A stretch of 64,000 nt of DNA. Origin: Thalassovita aquimarina. Lineage in GTDB: Bacteria; Pseudomonadota; Alphaproteobacteria; Rhodobacterales; Rhodobacteraceae. Under the pieces are notes generated by a model. The model ran no database searches, was not told the origin of the DNA, and saw nothing but the letters and a program-made list of their open reading frames with translations. The position numbers and the translations under genes are program-made. The stretch is taken from positions 1-64,000 of the forward strand of contig NZ_JADMKU010000017.1 in NCBI RefSeq assembly GCF_018219815.1. The letters are read 5' to 3'. Shown piece after piece: positions 8,439 to 19,507 of the stretch. Every line of letters begins with the position of its first letter. Positions within the stretch are counted from its first letter, which is position 1.

Positions 8439-10115
8439 TCAGAACAGCCCTTCGACCTCGCCTTCCGCGTTGAGCATGATCGCCTCGGCGCTCGGGCGGC
8501 GCGGCAGACCGGGCATGGTCATGATCTCGCCGCAGATCACCACGATGAAGCCCGCCCCGGCGCTCAGCCGCACTTCGCGTACCGGCACCGAATGGCCCGT
8601 GGGCGCGCCGCGCAGGTTCGGGTCGGTCGAGAAACTGTATTGCGTCTTGGCCATGCAGATCGGTAGGTGACCGTACCCGGCCTCTTCCCAGGCCCGCAGC
8701 TGGTCGCGGATTTTCTTGTCGGCCAGCACCTCGTCGGCGTGATAAATCCGCTTGGCGATGGTTTCGACCTTTTCGAACAGCGGCATCTCGTCGGGGTAAA
8801 GCGGCGCGAAGCTCGACCAGCCGCCATCGGCCAGTTCGGCCACCCGGGTGGCCAGCTCGACCGTACCCTCACTGCCCTTTTCCCAGTGCTGGCAAAGGAT
8901 CGCTTCGCTGCCCTGGCTTTCGACGTAATCCTTCACCGCCTTGATTTCCGCCTCGGTATCGGTGACGAAATGGTTGATCGCCACCACCACAGGCACGCCG
9001 AAGCTTTTCACGTTGGCGATATGGCGGCCAAGGTTGGGACAGCCCTGTTCAACCGCAGCGACGTTTTCTTCGCCCAGATCGGCCTTGGCCACGCCGCCAT
9101 TCATCTTCATCGCCCGCACCGTGGCGACGATCACCACCGCGTCGGGCGCGATCCCCGCCTTGCGGCACTTGATGTCCATGAATTTCTCGGCCCCCAGATC
9201 GGCGCCGAAGCCGGCTTCCGTCACCACGTAATCGGCCAGTTTCAGCGCCGTCTTGGTGGCAATCACCGAATTGCAGCCATGGGCGATATTGGCGAACGGC
9301 CCGCCATGCACGAAGGCGGGGTTGTTTTCCAGCGTCTGCACCAGGTTGGGCTGCATCGCATCCTTCAGCAGCACCGTCATCGCGCCGTCGGCATTGATGT
9401 CGCGGGCATAGATCGGGGTGCGGTCGCGGCGATAGGCGACGATGATGTCGCCAAGCCGTTTCTGCAGGTCGTCGAGGTCGTTGGCCAGGCACAGGATCGC
9501 CATCACTTCCGAGGCCACGGTAATGTCGAAACCACCCTGCCGCGGGAACCCGTTAGCGACGCCGCCAAGGCTGACCACGATATCGCGCAGCGCCCGGTCG
9601 TTCATGTCCATCACCCGGCGCCAGACGATCCGGCGTTCGTCGATTTCCAGTTCGTTGCCCCAGTAGATGTGGTTGTCGATCATCGCCGACAGCAGGTTGT
9701 GGGCGCTGGTGATGGCGTGGAAATCGCCGGTGAAATGCAGGTTCATTTCCTCCATCGGCACGACCTGGGCATAGCCGCCACCGGCCGCGCCGCCCTTCAT
9801 CCCGAAACACGGCCCCAAGGACGCTTCTCGGATGCATATGGCGGCATTCTTGCCGATCCGGTTCAACCCGTCGCCCAACCCCACGGTGGTTGTGGTCTTG
9901 CCTTCGCCCGCCGGTGTCGGGTTGATCGCGGTCACCAGGATCAGCTTGCCGTCTTCGCGCCCGTTCAGGTTGGCAATGAAATCCTGGCTGACCTTGGCCT
10001 TATCATGACCATAGGGCAGCAAGTACTCTGACCCGATGCCAAGCTTGGCGCCGATTTCCTGGATCGGCTTCTTGTTGGCCTCGCGGGCGATCTCGATATC
10101 GGATTTAAAGCTCAT
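8439..10115 (-). CDS. fhs: Formate--tetrahydrofolate ligase
   Basis: A 558-residue protein of normal family length. It has the nucleotide-binding [18 protein letters not shown] segment, the conserved [16 protein letters not shown] block and the [13 protein letters not shown] block. It forms 10-formyl-THF from formate, ATP and THF in the cytosol. The open frame continues far upstream (to 10979), but ATG 10115 has a strong GGGGAGGGG ribosome-binding site and matches the family start. The two folD genes follow on the same strand (97 bp and 11 bp gaps), giving a complete route between formate and methylene-THF. Confidence 0.97.
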   Translation of the reverse strand: MSFKSDIEIAREANKKPIQEIGAKLGIGSEYLLPYGHDKAKVSQDFIANLNGREDGKLILVTAINPTPAGEGKTTTTVGLGDGLNRIGKNAAICIREASLGPCFGMKGGAAGGGYAQVVPMEEMNLHFTGDFHAITSAHNLLSAMIDNHIYWGNELEIDERRIVWRRVMDMNDRALRDIVVSLGGVANGFPRQGGFDITVASEVMAILCLANDLDDLQKRLGDIIVAYRRDRTPIYARDINADGAMTVLLKDAMQPNLVQTLENNPAFVHGGPFANIAHGCNSVIATKTALKLADYVVTEAGFGADLGAEKFMDIKCRKAGIAPDAVVIVATVRAMKMNGGVAKADLGEENVAAVEQGCPNLGRHIANVKSFGVPVVVAINHFVTDTEAEIKAVKDYVESQGSEAILCQHWEKGSEGTVELATRVAELADGGWSSFAPLYPDEMPLFEKVETIAKRIYHADEVLADKKIRDQLRAWEEAGYGHLPICMAKTQYSFSTDPNLRGAPTGHSVPVREVRLSAGAGFIVVICGEIMTMPGLPRRPSAEAIMLNAEGEVEGLF

Positions 10116-10261
10116 CACACCCCTCCCCGGGTTCGCTGAAAGCATGTCTTGTTCCGCCTTACCCCATGGCTCTTGCCACGCGGTGCCGCAAATCCGACAT
10201 TTCCACCACACGAAACGTCGCCAGTGCGGATTTCTGTCCCCGCCATCGGCGGCACCACGCC

Positions 10262-10858
10262 CTAACTCCGCGCCGCGTCCAGATGCGCCCAGACCGGCTG
10301 ATCGGGAATATGCAGGGTCAGCGTATCGCCCAGCTTGACCACGCCTTCGCGTTCGACCCAGGCGGTGACGCCGCGCTTGCCCTTGGCGGCCAGTTTGAAT
10401 TTCTTGCCCGCCTCTGGCAGGTCTTCGGAAATGACCGGCGCGGGCAGGTGGCAGGGCCGGTTTTCCATGTCGATCACCAGCGTGGCGCCCGACGGTGCCT
10501 GCAACCGCGACGACGGCGGGACATGGGTGAAATCGGGAATGCCCTCGATCACCATCGACGCCCCGACCCAGGCAGGATTGAAATCCGCCGCGCTGATCGC
10601 GGCGGCGACGTCTGCCAGTTCCTCTGCCGACAGCACCGACAATTGCCGCACGTTGCGGATTTCGGTGCCCTTGGGATACTGCGCCGCCACCCGGCTGCAG
10701 GACGGGCGCGTCAGCCCGCCATGGGCTTCGCCTTCGATCCCGGCCCAGGTCAGCATCGCCTCGTGCAAGGGGTCTGCGCGCAGCCCGGCATCGCGGTCGG
10801 GCACATATCCAAGCCACGTCACGCGGGCGGTGAAATCGGTGGGTTTCAGGGCGGGCAT
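10262..10858 (-). CDS. MOSC-domain protein
   Basis: A 198-residue protein. The segment [11 protein letters not shown] followed by [18 protein letters not shown] and the [23 protein letters not shown] block are typical of stand-alone MOSC proteins, with Cys in PSCSR as the candidate sulfur carrier. ATG 10858 has GGAGAC just upstream; the frame upstream of it (to 10939) is not needed. MOSC domains handle sulfur for molybdenum-cofactor-related enzymes, but the partner is unknown here. It lies between ftsH and fhs, separated from both by gaps of about 150 bp. Confidence 0.82.
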   Translation of the reverse strand: MPALKPTDFTARVTWLGYVPDRDAGLRADPLHEAMLTWAGIEGEAHGGLTRPSCSRVAAQYPKGTEIRNVRQLSVLSAEELADVAAAISAADFNPAWVGASMVIEGIPDFTHVPPSSRLQAPSGATLVIDMENRPCHLPAPVISEDLPEAGKKFKLAAKGKRGVTAWVEREGVVKLGDTLTLHIPDQPVWAHLDAARS

Positions 10859-10983
10859 CGGGGTCTCCTCCAGAGTGTCTGCGACCAGAATGCACAGCCT
10901 CGCGCGCCGCGCAACGCCCGGCTGTATTTCCGCCGCCATCAGTTTGAAAAGGCTGCGTCAGGCCCGTCCCCCGCCGCAACGAA

Positions 10984-11009
10984 AAAGGCCACCCTCGCGG
11001 GTGGCCTTT
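10984..11009 (-). terminator. Rho-independent terminator of ftsH
   Basis: A perfect 11-bp stem (10984-10994 with 10999-11009) closes a TCGC loop. On the minus strand the stem leads into TTTTTCG, 17 bp after the ftsH stop codon, so it ends the tol-pal-tilS-ftsH transcript. Confidence 0.9.
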
Positions 11010-11026
11010 GTCGATTTCATATCACC

Positions 11027-12943
11027 TCAGACGGTCGGTTCCGGTTCCATCCCCCCGTCGCCTTTCGGCTTCGTTTTGGGCTTGGTCTTGGGAATCGCGG
11101 TGACCGAAGGCGCGCTGCCTTCGTCCGTCGTATCGTCGTCCGGGCCGGCATGGGGCGGTTCGCCGTTCATCACCCGCTTGATCTCTTCGCCGGTCAGGGT
11201 TTCGTATTCCAGAAGACCCTGTGCGAGGCGTTCCCATTCCTCCTGCTTTTCGGTCAGGATGCGGTAGGCCTCACCATAGCCGTCCTGAATGAAGCGTTTG
11301 ACCTCTTCCTCGATCAACTCCTTGGTGTGAGCGGAGACCGAGAAGCCCGGCGTCTGGCCGGAATAGCCTTCATGCGCTTCGGAATAGTCGATATTGCCGA
11401 CCTTGTCCGACATGCCCCACCGCAGCACCATGGCGCGGGCCAGGCCCGATGCCTGCTGGATGTCGCCGGCCGGGCCGTTCGACACTTCGTCCTCGCCATA
11501 TTTCAGGATCTCGGCGGCCTTGCCGGCCATCGTCATGGCGAGCTTCTGTTCGCATTCCGACTTGTGCCAGTTCAGCCGGTCGATTTCCGGCAGGCTGACC
11601 ACCATGCCCAAGGCGCCACCGCGCGGGATGATCGTCGCCTTGTAGACCGGATCGCATTTCGGCAGGCTCAGGCCGACGATGGCGTGACCGGCTTCGTGAT
11701 AGGCGGTCTTTTCCTTCTGGTCGGCGGTCAGCACCATCGAACGGCGCTCGGCCCCCATCATCACCTTATCCTTGGCGTTCTCGAAATCCTCCATGGTGAC
11801 GAAGCGGCGGCCGACGCGGGCAGCCATCAGGGCGGCTTCGTTCACCAGGTTCATCAGGTCAGCGCCCGAGAAACCGGGCGTACCGCGAGCGATGATACGC
11901 ATGTCGACATCGGGGCCCAGCGGGGTCTTGCGCGCATGCACGTTGAGGATCTTTTCGCGCCCCTTGATATCGGGGTTCGGCACGGTGACCTGACGGTCGA
12001 ACCGGCCCGGACGCAGCAGCGCGGGATCCAGAACGTCGCGGCGGTTGGTGGCGGCCAGGATGATGACGCCTTCGTTGGCCTCGAACCCGTCCATTTCCAC
12101 CAGCAGCTGGTTCAGCGTCTGTTCGCGTTCGTCGTTCCCGCCGCCGTAACCGGCACCACGGGCACGGCCCACGGCATCGATTTCGTCGATGAAGACAATG
12201 CAGGGCGCGTTTTTCTTGGCCTGCTCGAACATGTCGCGAACGCGGGATGCGCCGACGCCGACGAACATTTCCACGAAATCCGACCCCGAGATGGTGAAGA
12301 AGGGCACGCCTGCTTCGCCCGCGATGGCGCGTGCCAGCAGCGTCTTACCGGTGCCCGGAGGGCCGACCAGCAGCGCGCCCTTGGGGATCTTGCCGCCCAG
12401 GCGCGAGAATTTCTGCGGGTTGCGCAGGAATTCCACGATCTCTTCCAGTTCTTCCTTGGCCTCGTCGATACCGGCGACATCGTCGAAGGTCACGCGACCC
12501 TGCTTTTCGGTCAGCAGCTTGGCCTTGGATTTACCAAAGCCCATCGCGCCGCCTTTGCCGCCACCCTGCATCCGGTTCATGAAGTAGATCCAGACACCGA
12601 TCAGCAGCAGGAAGGGCAGCAGGCTCAGGATGAAGGTCTGGAAACCAGACTGTTCCTGGCTTTCCGCCGAAACCGGGATGCCTTCGTTGATCAGCATGTC
12701 GGTGACCGCGGCGTCTTCCGGCTTGATCGCCACGTAATCGCGACCGTCGGTGCCACGGAAGCGAACCTTTTCGCCATCCAGCGTGACCTTGCTGACTTTC
12801 TCGTCCTCGACCGATTGTACGAAATCGGAATAGCTGACGGTCTGGCTCTGCAGGGTGCTGCCCGACCCGCTGAACAGATTGAACAGCGCCAAGATCAGCA
12901 GGAACAGCACAACCCAAAAGGCGATATTTTTCGCGTTACCCAA
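11027..12943 (-). CDS. ftsH: ATP-dependent zinc metalloprotease FtsH (housekeeping copy)
   Basis: A 638-residue inner-membrane AAA+ protease. Membrane segments lie at about 7-25 and 104-123 around a small periplasmic domain. Walker A GPPGTGKT is at 194-201, Walker B FIDEID near 251-256, the second region of homology in [18 protein letters not shown], and the zinc site HEAGH at 416-420. It degrades misfolded membrane proteins and selected cytosolic regulators. Its place just after tilS is the usual alphaproteobacterial arrangement. A second, more divergent FtsH is encoded at 58974-60905. Confidence 0.97.
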   Translation of the reverse strand: MGNAKNIAFWVVLFLLILALFNLFSGSGSTLQSQTVSYSDFVQSVEDEKVSKVTLDGEKVRFRGTDGRDYVAIKPEDAAVTDMLINEGIPVSAESQEQSGFQTFILSLLPFLLLIGVWIYFMNRMQGGGKGGAMGFGKSKAKLLTEKQGRVTFDDVAGIDEAKEELEEIVEFLRNPQKFSRLGGKIPKGALLVGPPGTGKTLLARAIAGEAGVPFFTISGSDFVEMFVGVGASRVRDMFEQAKKNAPCIVFIDEIDAVGRARGAGYGGGNDEREQTLNQLLVEMDGFEANEGVIILAATNRRDVLDPALLRPGRFDRQVTVPNPDIKGREKILNVHARKTPLGPDVDMRIIARGTPGFSGADLMNLVNEAALMAARVGRRFVTMEDFENAKDKVMMGAERRSMVLTADQKEKTAYHEAGHAIVGLSLPKCDPVYKATIIPRGGALGMVVSLPEIDRLNWHKSECEQKLAMTMAGKAAEILKYGEDEVSNGPAGDIQQASGLARAMVLRWGMSDKVGNIDYSEAHEGYSGQTPGFSVSAHTKELIEEEVKRFIQDGYGEAYRILTEKQEEWERLAQGLLEYETLTGEEIKRVMNGEPPHAGPDDDTTDEGSAPSVTAIPKTKPKTKPKGDGGMEPEPTV

Positions 12944-13023
12944 GGAAAATCTCCCAAATCTTCGGATCCCCCCGCAGGTATCACAGGAGGCACCCCACTT
13001 AAATAGAGATCATGCGCCCATCT

Positions 13024-14271
13024 TCAATGAGATAAAAGGGTATTGGCGAAATCGTCGCGTTCCGGGCCAAGCTCCGCCTGCCAGCCATTCGCCACCCCCG
13101 CAAGCGGGGCCGCGATCAGCCGGTCGCGGCGCCAGACGGCCGGGTCGGCCATCACCGCGGCGGCCGGCCGGCCGGTATCGCGCCAGTCGAGGCAAAGCGC
13201 CAGCCCTGCTTCGCCCAGGGCGGCAATGTGGCAGCCTGCGCTTTCCGGCCCGGTCAAGACCCACCTCCCATCCCAGGCATGCCCCGGATCGCAGGTAAGT
13301 CCCTTTACCGCCACGTATTCGCGGAAAAGGTGCAACCCGCCCTTGCGCGGCATCATGCGGCAACCGTGCAGGGTCGCGCCCTTGCCCTCCCGAACGGCCT
13401 GCAGCAGATGCCCGACCTCGGCCCGGCGCGGTACATAGCCGGCACCGCTGATCCAGCACAGCGCCCTGACCAGCACCCGGCGGGCCAGTTCATCGGGCAG
13501 GTCCAGAAACGCATCGCGCTGTATGATCAGGTCGCCCGCGACGGTGGCAACGGCAGACCGGGCAAAGCGATGAGCGGACCAATTCAAAGCGTCGCGCGCC
13601 TGCGCCATGTTGCCCGCCACCCGCGACAGCGTTTCGGAATTCAGCCCCAGCGGCGCCAGCGCCTCCAGCGCCTGCCGCGCCTTGACCCGGTCGAATTTCG
13701 TGTCTTCGTTCGACGGATCCTCGATCCATTCCTGCCCACGATCGCTCAAATACCCGCGCAACGTCCGGCGCTGCACCTGCATCAGCGGCCGCAGGAACGG
13801 CACCCCGTGCCGGGTGAATTGCGGCGCCATGGCCGACAACCCGTCCACCCCGGCACCGCGGGCCAGACGCATCAGCAGGGTTTCGGCCTGATCATCAATT
13901 GTGTGGCCCAGCAGGACCGCGATTGCACCGCGTTTCCCGGCCCACTGCGCCAACAGGTGATAGCGCGCCTGCCGCGCCTGATCCTGCAGATTGCCCTGCC
14001 CGTCCCACCCGGTCCAGCGCAGCACATCGTGCGACAGTCCGAGCGATGCCGCCGTTTCGCCGACGAAAGCGGCTTCCCCGGCGGCCTCGGGGCGCAATCC
14101 ATGATCGACGGTCACGGCATGAACCGTGTGGCCGGTCCGATCGGCCCATTCCGCCGCCATCAGCATCAAGGCCATCGAATCGCCGCCACCAGACACGGCC
14201 AGACCAACCGTGCCCGCGGGCAGCGTCCCGCACGCGGCGCTCAGAAATGCATCGAAATCGGTGCCGGTCAC
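13024..14271 (-). CDS. tilS: tRNA(Ile)-lysidine synthase
   Basis: A 415-residue N-type ATP pyrophosphatase with the PP-loop SGGGDS at residues 27-32, the TVDHGLRPEA motif, and the LGHTIDDQAETLLMRLARGAG block diagnostic of TilS. It converts C34 of the AUA-reading isoleucine tRNA to lysidine, an essential cytosolic reaction. The start codon overlaps the cpoB stop by 4 bp (ATGA), so it is translationally coupled to the tol-pal genes; ftsH follows 80 bp downstream. Confidence 0.96.
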   Translation of the reverse strand: MTGTDFDAFLSAACGTLPAGTVGLAVSGGGDSMALMLMAAEWADRTGHTVHAVTVDHGLRPEAAGEAAFVGETAASLGLSHDVLRWTGWDGQGNLQDQARQARYHLLAQWAGKRGAIAVLLGHTIDDQAETLLMRLARGAGVDGLSAMAPQFTRHGVPFLRPLMQVQRRTLRGYLSDRGQEWIEDPSNEDTKFDRVKARQALEALAPLGLNSETLSRVAGNMAQARDALNWSAHRFARSAVATVAGDLIIQRDAFLDLPDELARRVLVRALCWISGAGYVPRRAEVGHLLQAVREGKGATLHGCRMMPRKGGLHLFREYVAVKGLTCDPGHAWDGRWVLTGPESAGCHIAALGEAGLALCLDWRDTGRPAAAVMADPAVWRRDRLIAAPLAGVANGWQAELGPERDDFANTLLSH

Positions 14272-15095
14272 GAACAGCCAAGCCGGGCGCGTTCGGCCTC
14301 GGCGTCAGCCACCGCATCGGCGCCGGGGAAACGCGTGCCGACCTCGGTCAGCGTGACGCAGGCCTCGGACATCTGGCCCAGCCGGCCAAGCGCGCGGCCC
14401 AGCTTGTAAAGCGCCTCGGGGGCCTCCGCCCCGTTGGGCGCGGCGCTGAACGCATCCAGATAGGCACGTGCCGACGCGGTTTCTTCCCCCAGACTGTCCA
14501 GCGCATCGCCGCGCCGCAAATGCGCGCGGGAGGTCAGCGGGCTGCCGGGATAGGAAGCGATCAGATTTTCGAGGATCGAAACGGCATCGGCATTGCGCCC
14601 TTCGTCCAGCGCCGCGGTGGCACGGTCGAAATCGGCCTGTTCGCCGACCGCCAGTTCCGGGCTGGTGGTGTCGGGCCTCGGCGAAACCGCGACCGGCGTG
14701 ACGCCGATGTCGCCGCCAAGCGTGGTGGTTTCGCCCAACTGGCCGATGTCGCAATCGCTTTCCAGTTCGCACAGGCGGAATTCCAGATCGCCGATCCGGT
14801 TGCTGCCATCGGAAACGATCCGGTTGATCCGGTGTTCAAGCTGCTCTGTTTTCGCGGTCAGCCGCTGCATCTGCGCCTCGATCGCATCGACCCGTGCCAG
14901 GACCGGCCCACCGGTCCCTCCTGCCAACGGCGCGCCGGTGGTGCTGAGTTCACGTTTCAGCCGCTGGATATCGACATAGAGAACGGACAATTCCTGGCGG
15001 ATATCGGCCAGGGTCTGATCCCCGTCCTGAGCCCAGCCCGACGGGGCGATGGGCATCAGGAGTGCTGCGCAGGCGATGGCATGGAAAAGGCGCAT
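14268..15095 (-). CDS. cpoB: Tol-Pal cell-envelope coordination protein CpoB (YbgF)
   Basis: A 275-residue periplasmic protein: a signal peptide (about 1-22, ending in WAQ), an N-terminal coiled-coil segment (about 30-90, rich in E, Q, L and R), a Cys-containing linker, and C-terminal TPR-like repeats (from about residue 150, with LIASYPGSPLTSRAHLRRGD and later ALYKLGRALGRLG). In other bacteria it links the Tol system to septal peptidoglycan synthesis. It sits 15 bp after pal and overlaps tilS by 4 bp. Confidence 0.93.
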   Translation of the reverse strand: MRLFHAIACAALLMPIAPSGWAQDGDQTLADIRQELSVLYVDIQRLKRELSTTGAPLAGGTGGPVLARVDAIEAQMQRLTAKTEQLEHRINRIVSDGSNRIGDLEFRLCELESDCDIGQLGETTTLGGDIGVTPVAVSPRPDTTSPELAVGEQADFDRATAALDEGRNADAVSILENLIASYPGSPLTSRAHLRRGDALDSLGEETASARAYLDAFSAAPNGAEAPEALYKLGRALGRLGQMSEACVTLTEVGTRFPGADAVADAEAERARLGCS

Positions 15096-15110
15096 CGACG
15101 TCTCCGTTGG

Positions 15111-15614
15111 TTAGCTCGACAGGTCGGCCGAGATGATCGTCACGGCGCGACGGTTCTTGGCATAGCAAGCCTCTGCCGAGCAGATCTCGATCGGGCGTTC
15201 CTTGCCGTAGCTGACCACTTTCAGCCGCGACGCCGGCACGCCGCGCGAAACCAGGTATTCCTGCACCGCGTTGGCGCGGCGCGCACCGAGGGCGAGGTTA
15301 TATTCCCGCGTGCCCTGCTCATCGGCATGACCTTCGATGACGGCGGTATAATCGGCGTTGGTCAGGAGCCATTCGGCCTGCCCCTCCAGCGTCAGCTGCG
15401 CCTCGCCGCTGAGTGTGGATTGATCGATGGCAAAGAAGACCCGGTCGCCGACGGTCTGCTGGAAATAGAGCGGCGAAGCCGGATCGTCGGCCGATCCCGG
15501 CGCCCCGGCGCCACCGCCGTTGAGATAAACGTCATCGCCGAACCGGCCGGCATCGGTACATGCCGCCAGCGCCACAATGGAAGTCAGAAAAATTGCCCGT
15601 GCCACGAATTTCAT
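15111..15614 (-). CDS. pal: Peptidoglycan-associated lipoprotein Pal
   Basis: A 167-residue outer-membrane lipoprotein. The lipobox LAAC places the lipidated Cys at residue 19. The OmpA-like domain carries the IEGHADEQGTREYN signature and LGARRANAVQEYL, the peptidoglycan-binding core, and a later SYGKERP segment. It anchors the outer membrane to the cell wall and binds TolB. It is downstream of tolB across a 123-bp gap that holds a stem-loop (15664-15682), which suggests separate tuning of Pal. Confidence 0.97.
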   Translation of the reverse strand: MKFVARAIFLTSIVALAACTDAGRFGDDVYLNGGGAGAPGSADDPASPLYFQQTVGDRVFFAIDQSTLSGEAQLTLEGQAEWLLTNADYTAVIEGHADEQGTREYNLALGARRANAVQEYLVSRGVPASRLKVVSYGKERPIEICSAEACYAKNRRAVTIISADLSS

Positions 15615-15663
15615 TGGAAATGCCCCGCTCGATTTCGCGTTTCTTCAGCCTTTAATACCATAT

Positions 15664-15682
15664 CGTTTCCAAGCTGGAAACG
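15664..15682. promoter_or_regulatory. Inverted repeat in the tolB-pal gap
   Basis: A perfect 8-bp inverted repeat (15664-15671 and 15675-15682) with a 3-nt spacer AGC, about 50 bp upstream of pal. It is not followed by a T-run on either strand, so a terminator is unlikely. A processing or attenuator hairpin in the tolB-pal mRNA, or an operator, is possible. Confidence 0.5.
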
Positions 15683-15737
15683 TGTTGCCTGTTTGCCGCC
15701 CGCCTTGGCGACTTTGCGCCATGATCCGCGCCCCTTT

Positions 15738-17060
15738 TCAATTCTGAAGCGGCGACCAGGACGGGTCAGACGCGCCGCCTTCGGTCTTCACCCGTTTCAG
15801 GTTCCGTCCGGTGATATCCACCGAATAGAGGCTGGCCTGACCACCCGCCCCCTGAGTTTCGCGGGTGAACATGATCACCCGCCCATTGGGGGACCAGGTC
15901 GGCCCCTCGTCAAGGAACGATGCCGTGAGCAGACGTTCTTCCGATCCATCGGTGCGCATCACGCCGATATGGAAGCGCCCCTTGCTTTGCTTGGTGAAGG
16001 CGATGAAGTCGCCGCGCGGCGACCAGACCGGCGTCCCGTACCGGCCCTTGCCGAAACTGATCCGGCGCGGTTCGCCGCCATTGGCATCCATGATGTAGAG
16101 CTGCTGGGTGCCGCTGCGGTCGCTTTCGAACACGATCTTCGATCCGTCCGGGCTGAAACTGGGTGCGGTTTCGATCGACGGCGCGCTGGTCAGCCGCCGG
16201 GTCTGACCGGTGCCGACATTCATCCGGAATATATCGGTATTGCCGCCACGGGTGACCGAATAGACCACCGTCTGCCCGTCCGGGGCGAAACGGGGCGCGA
16301 AGCTCATCGTGCCTTGCTGGTCTTCCAGTACCCGGCGGCGAACCGAGGCCACGTCGAGCAGATAGATCCGCGGAAACCCGCTTTCATAGCTGGTATAGAG
16401 AATGCGGTCGCCGGTGGGCGAAAACCGCGGCGCCAGCACGATGGAACTGCTGTCGGTCAGATACTGCACGTTGGCGCCGTCGTAATCCATGATCGCCAGG
16501 CGCTTCTTGCGGTCGTTCTTCGGGCCGGTTTCGCTGACATAGACCACACGGCTGTCGAAATAGCCGCCTTCACCGGTGATCCGGCTGTACACCGCATCGG
16601 CCACCTTGTGCGCCATGCGCCGCCAACCGTCACGGGTGCCGGCAAACTGCAGCCCCTGCCCCAGTTCCTGCCCGGCGAACACGTCGTAAAGGCGGAACTT
16701 GACCACCAGTCGGCCGCCCGCCTGCAGATCGACCGCCCCGGTGATCAGCGCCTGCGCGTTGATCGCCTTCCAGTCGGCAAATTGCACCGGGCTGGAAAAG
16801 CTGGAAACCTGGCTGATGAAAGCGCTGTCGGGGATCTGCCGGAACAACCCGGTCCCGGCAAGGTCATCGGCCACCACCTGCGCGAGGTCATCGGCCAACT
16901 GCCGCGCGGTGCCGCCTTCGGCCACGAAATCGGGCGCGGCGAAGGGCAAGGGTTCGATCACGCCTTCGGTAATCTCGATCCGAAGCGGGGCCGCCTGCGC
17001 CGCAATCGGCAGGCTCAGCGCGGCGAGGGCCGCAAGGAGGGTCAGGAAACGCTTCATCAT
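15738..17060 (-). CDS. tolB: Tol-Pal system translocation protein TolB
   Basis: A 440-residue periplasmic protein with a cleavable signal peptide (about 1-23, [10 protein letters not shown]). The N-terminal domain is followed by a six-bladed beta-propeller; repeats such as [36 protein letters not shown] and [20 protein letters not shown] are clear. It shuttles between Pal and TolA. The start overlaps the tolA stop; two adjacent ATGs (17060 and 17057) are possible. Confidence 0.97.
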   Translation of the reverse strand: MMKRFLTLLAALAALSLPIAAQAAPLRIEITEGVIEPLPFAAPDFVAEGGTARQLADDLAQVVADDLAGTGLFRQIPDSAFISQVSSFSSPVQFADWKAINAQALITGAVDLQAGGRLVVKFRLYDVFAGQELGQGLQFAGTRDGWRRMAHKVADAVYSRITGEGGYFDSRVVYVSETGPKNDRKKRLAIMDYDGANVQYLTDSSSIVLAPRFSPTGDRILYTSYESGFPRIYLLDVASVRRRVLEDQQGTMSFAPRFAPDGQTVVYSVTRGGNTDIFRMNVGTGQTRRLTSAPSIETAPSFSPDGSKIVFESDRSGTQQLYIMDANGGEPRRISFGKGRYGTPVWSPRGDFIAFTKQSKGRFHIGVMRTDGSEERLLTASFLDEGPTWSPNGRVIMFTRETQGAGGQASLYSVDITGRNLKRVKTEGGASDPSWSPLQN

Positions 17061-18166
17061 TTGATCCTCATTTTCTCCGGATTGAAGGTCATTTCAATCT
17101 CGCGCCATTGTTCATACTTGTCGGCCGGCAGGTCGAAGCCCCTGGCCCCGCAGCGGATGATTGCCCGCCGCGCCGCCTGAAAGGCCTGATTGGCCGATCC
17201 GGAGCTGCCGCCCCGCGAATCCACCATTCGGATGGTACCGGTTTCCGGCGTGCCGTCCTGATTCATCTGCACCGTCACCACGACGGTCGTGCGCAGGGCT
17301 TCTGTCGACAGCGCGCCGGTGTTCCAGCATTTCTGCACCGCGACCCTTAACGCATCCTTTTCGCCCGAGGTCAGCGGCGGACCAGAAGGCCGTGCCGGCG
17401 TCGTCGTTTCCGCCGTGTCCCCGGCCAGGGCCTGGGCCAGTGCATCGGCCACCGCGTCCTTCGTCCCGGTGTCGGTTTCAGGCTCGGGTTCGGGCCGGGC
17501 GACACGGGTCGGGCGGGTGCGCGGGCGGACCGAGGTGCTGGGCGCGCTGCTCGACGCCTCGGCCTCGGTCACGATTTCGGTCGCGGCCTCTTCCTCGGCC
17601 GTCTGTTCCTGCTGTTCGCGCTGGATGTCCGCGGCGCCGTCATCGACCGCGTCTTCCTGAGCTATATCGTCGATCTTCACATCCGGTTCCGGCGGTGCGA
17701 CCGGTTCGGGGGCGACGCGGGTGGTCGGCCGGGTCTGCGGCCGGTCGCTGATATCGGGCGCGGCGGTGACCGGCGCCTCGACCGGCGGGACCAGAACCGG
17801 GGCGGCATCCTCGACCTCGGCGGGCGGATCGGGCGGCAGCAGGGCCGCGACATCGGGCGCCTCTTCCGGTTCGGGCGGCGGTGCGGCTTCGTCGGGTTCG
17901 GCGATCACCGGGGCCGAATCCCGGATTTCGGCCTGCGGCGGTTCGGGCTCTGCCGTTTCGGAGTCCGGCGGGATCAGCGCCGACATGTCGGTTTCAAGGC
18001 TCGGCGCCTCGGTGGGCGCGATCATCGCCTCGAATTCCTCGGAAGAAATCATTGCCACCTCGGTCACCTCGAAAGGTTCCGGCGCGGGTTTGAACGCCCC
18101 GCCGATGAGCGCCCAGCCGATCAGGCCGATATGCGCCACACCCGAGATATACTGGCCGGTATTCAT
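17057..18166 (-). CDS. tolA: TolA-type energy-transducing protein
   Basis: A 369-residue protein: one N-terminal membrane anchor (about 5-22), a long central region rich in Glu, Pro, Ala and Thr (about 60-280) expected to span the periplasm, and a C-terminal TonB/TolA-like domain ([30 protein letters not shown]). ATG 18166 has GAGGCGGGA upstream and lies 7 bp after the tolR stop; the frame continues further up but overlaps tolR. It transmits inner-membrane energy from TolQR to Pal. The assignment rests on position plus architecture because the middle is low complexity. Confidence 0.9.
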   Translation of the reverse strand: MNTGQYISGVAHIGLIGWALIGGAFKPAPEPFEVTEVAMISSEEFEAMIAPTEAPSLETDMSALIPPDSETAEPEPPQAEIRDSAPVIAEPDEAAPPPEPEEAPDVAALLPPDPPAEVEDAAPVLVPPVEAPVTAAPDISDRPQTRPTTRVAPEPVAPPEPDVKIDDIAQEDAVDDGAADIQREQQEQTAEEEAATEIVTEAEASSSAPSTSVRPRTRPTRVARPEPEPETDTGTKDAVADALAQALAGDTAETTTPARPSGPPLTSGEKDALRVAVQKCWNTGALSTEALRTTVVVTVQMNQDGTPETGTIRMVDSRGGSSGSANQAFQAARRAIIRCGARGFDLPADKYEQWREIEMTFNPEKMRIK

Positions 18167-18173
18167 TCCCGCC

Positions 18174-18650
<477 letters not shown>

Positions 18651-18653
18651 GGC

Positions 18654-19349
18654 TCAAAGGTCCAGTTGTCGGCTGAGGATGGTCGAAAATTCGTCGGCGA
18701 AGGCCTCATATCCGGCAATGATCCGGTCGGCATCGGCGGACAGCTTGTTGTAGAAGATCACCGCCGGGATCGCCGCCAGCAGGCCAAGCCCCGTGGCCAG
18801 CAGCGCCTCGGCAATACCGGGGGCCACCACGGCGAGGTTGGTGTTCTGCTGTTCAGCGATGTTGATGAAGGCATGCATGATGCCCCAGACGGTGCCGAAC
18901 AGGCCCACGAAGGGCGCCGTCGACCCGACCGTGGCCAGAACCGGCAACCCGTGCTGCAACCCTTCGGCCTCTTTCGCGATCGCCACGTCCATGCTGCGAT
19001 CGATCCGTGCCTGCGCCCCGGCGATCAATCCGCCGTCGTCGCGATGCGACCGGCGCCATTCGATCATGCCGGCGGCGAATACCTTTTCCGAATGTCCCTT
19101 GGGATCGGCGCCGATCTGGTCGAACAACCCGTCAAGAGGTTCGCCGGACCAGAAGGCGCGGTCGAACCGCGCCGCTTCGCGCCGGGCGGTGCGGTAGGTG
19201 ATGATTTTCTGGAAGATGATCGACCACGACCAGAAAGAGGCCACGATCAGAAGGATCATCACCAGCTTCACCGTCAGCGTGGCGCGCGCGAAAAGGGCCC
19301 ACAAGGAGAAATCGATCTCCTGCACCAGGGCGAGAGTTTCTGTTTCCAT
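18654..19349 (-). CDS. tolQ: Tol-Pal system motor protein TolQ
   Basis: A 231-residue MotA/TolQ/ExbB proton channel. Three membrane segments are seen: about 22-44, then a pair after residue 130 within VGSTAPFVGLFGTVWGIMHAF and EALLATGLGLLAAIPAVIFYN. The GTVWGI motif and the Thr/Gly-rich third helix are diagnostic. It heads the tolQRAB-pal-cpoB run, 158 bp downstream of ybgC. Confidence 0.97.
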   Translation of the reverse strand: METETLALVQEIDFSLWALFARATLTVKLVMILLIVASFWSWSIIFQKIITYRTARREAARFDRAFWSGEPLDGLFDQIGADPKGHSEKVFAAGMIEWRRSHRDDGGLIAGAQARIDRSMDVAIAKEAEGLQHGLPVLATVGSTAPFVGLFGTVWGIMHAFINIAEQQNTNLAVVAPGIAEALLATGLGLLAAIPAVIFYNKLSADADRIIAGYEAFADEFSTILSRQLDL

Positions 19350-19507
19350 AAGCCTGCTCTGCTCTTGCCAGCCCTTTGTTTACCGGGCTTTCTTGGGCGC
19401 GAGGCTAGCCGATCCCGAAACGGAAACCAACAGGATTGGCGCCCTACGACGGCGATTTGAGCGGATTATCGCGGGTTAAGCCGAGGAACGGGCCTCAACT
19501 CCGCACC

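Noticed and set aside
8667-13006. Long plus-strand frames opposite fhs, MOSC and ftsH
   Set aside because: Mirror of strongly conserved genes, without ribosome-binding sites or families.
13899-17180. Very long plus-strand open frame (about 1,090 codons) opposite tilS-tolB
   Set aside because: High GC keeps antisense frames open. It runs antisense to tilS, cpoB, pal and tolB, which all have clear families; its translation is low complexity and resembles nothing.
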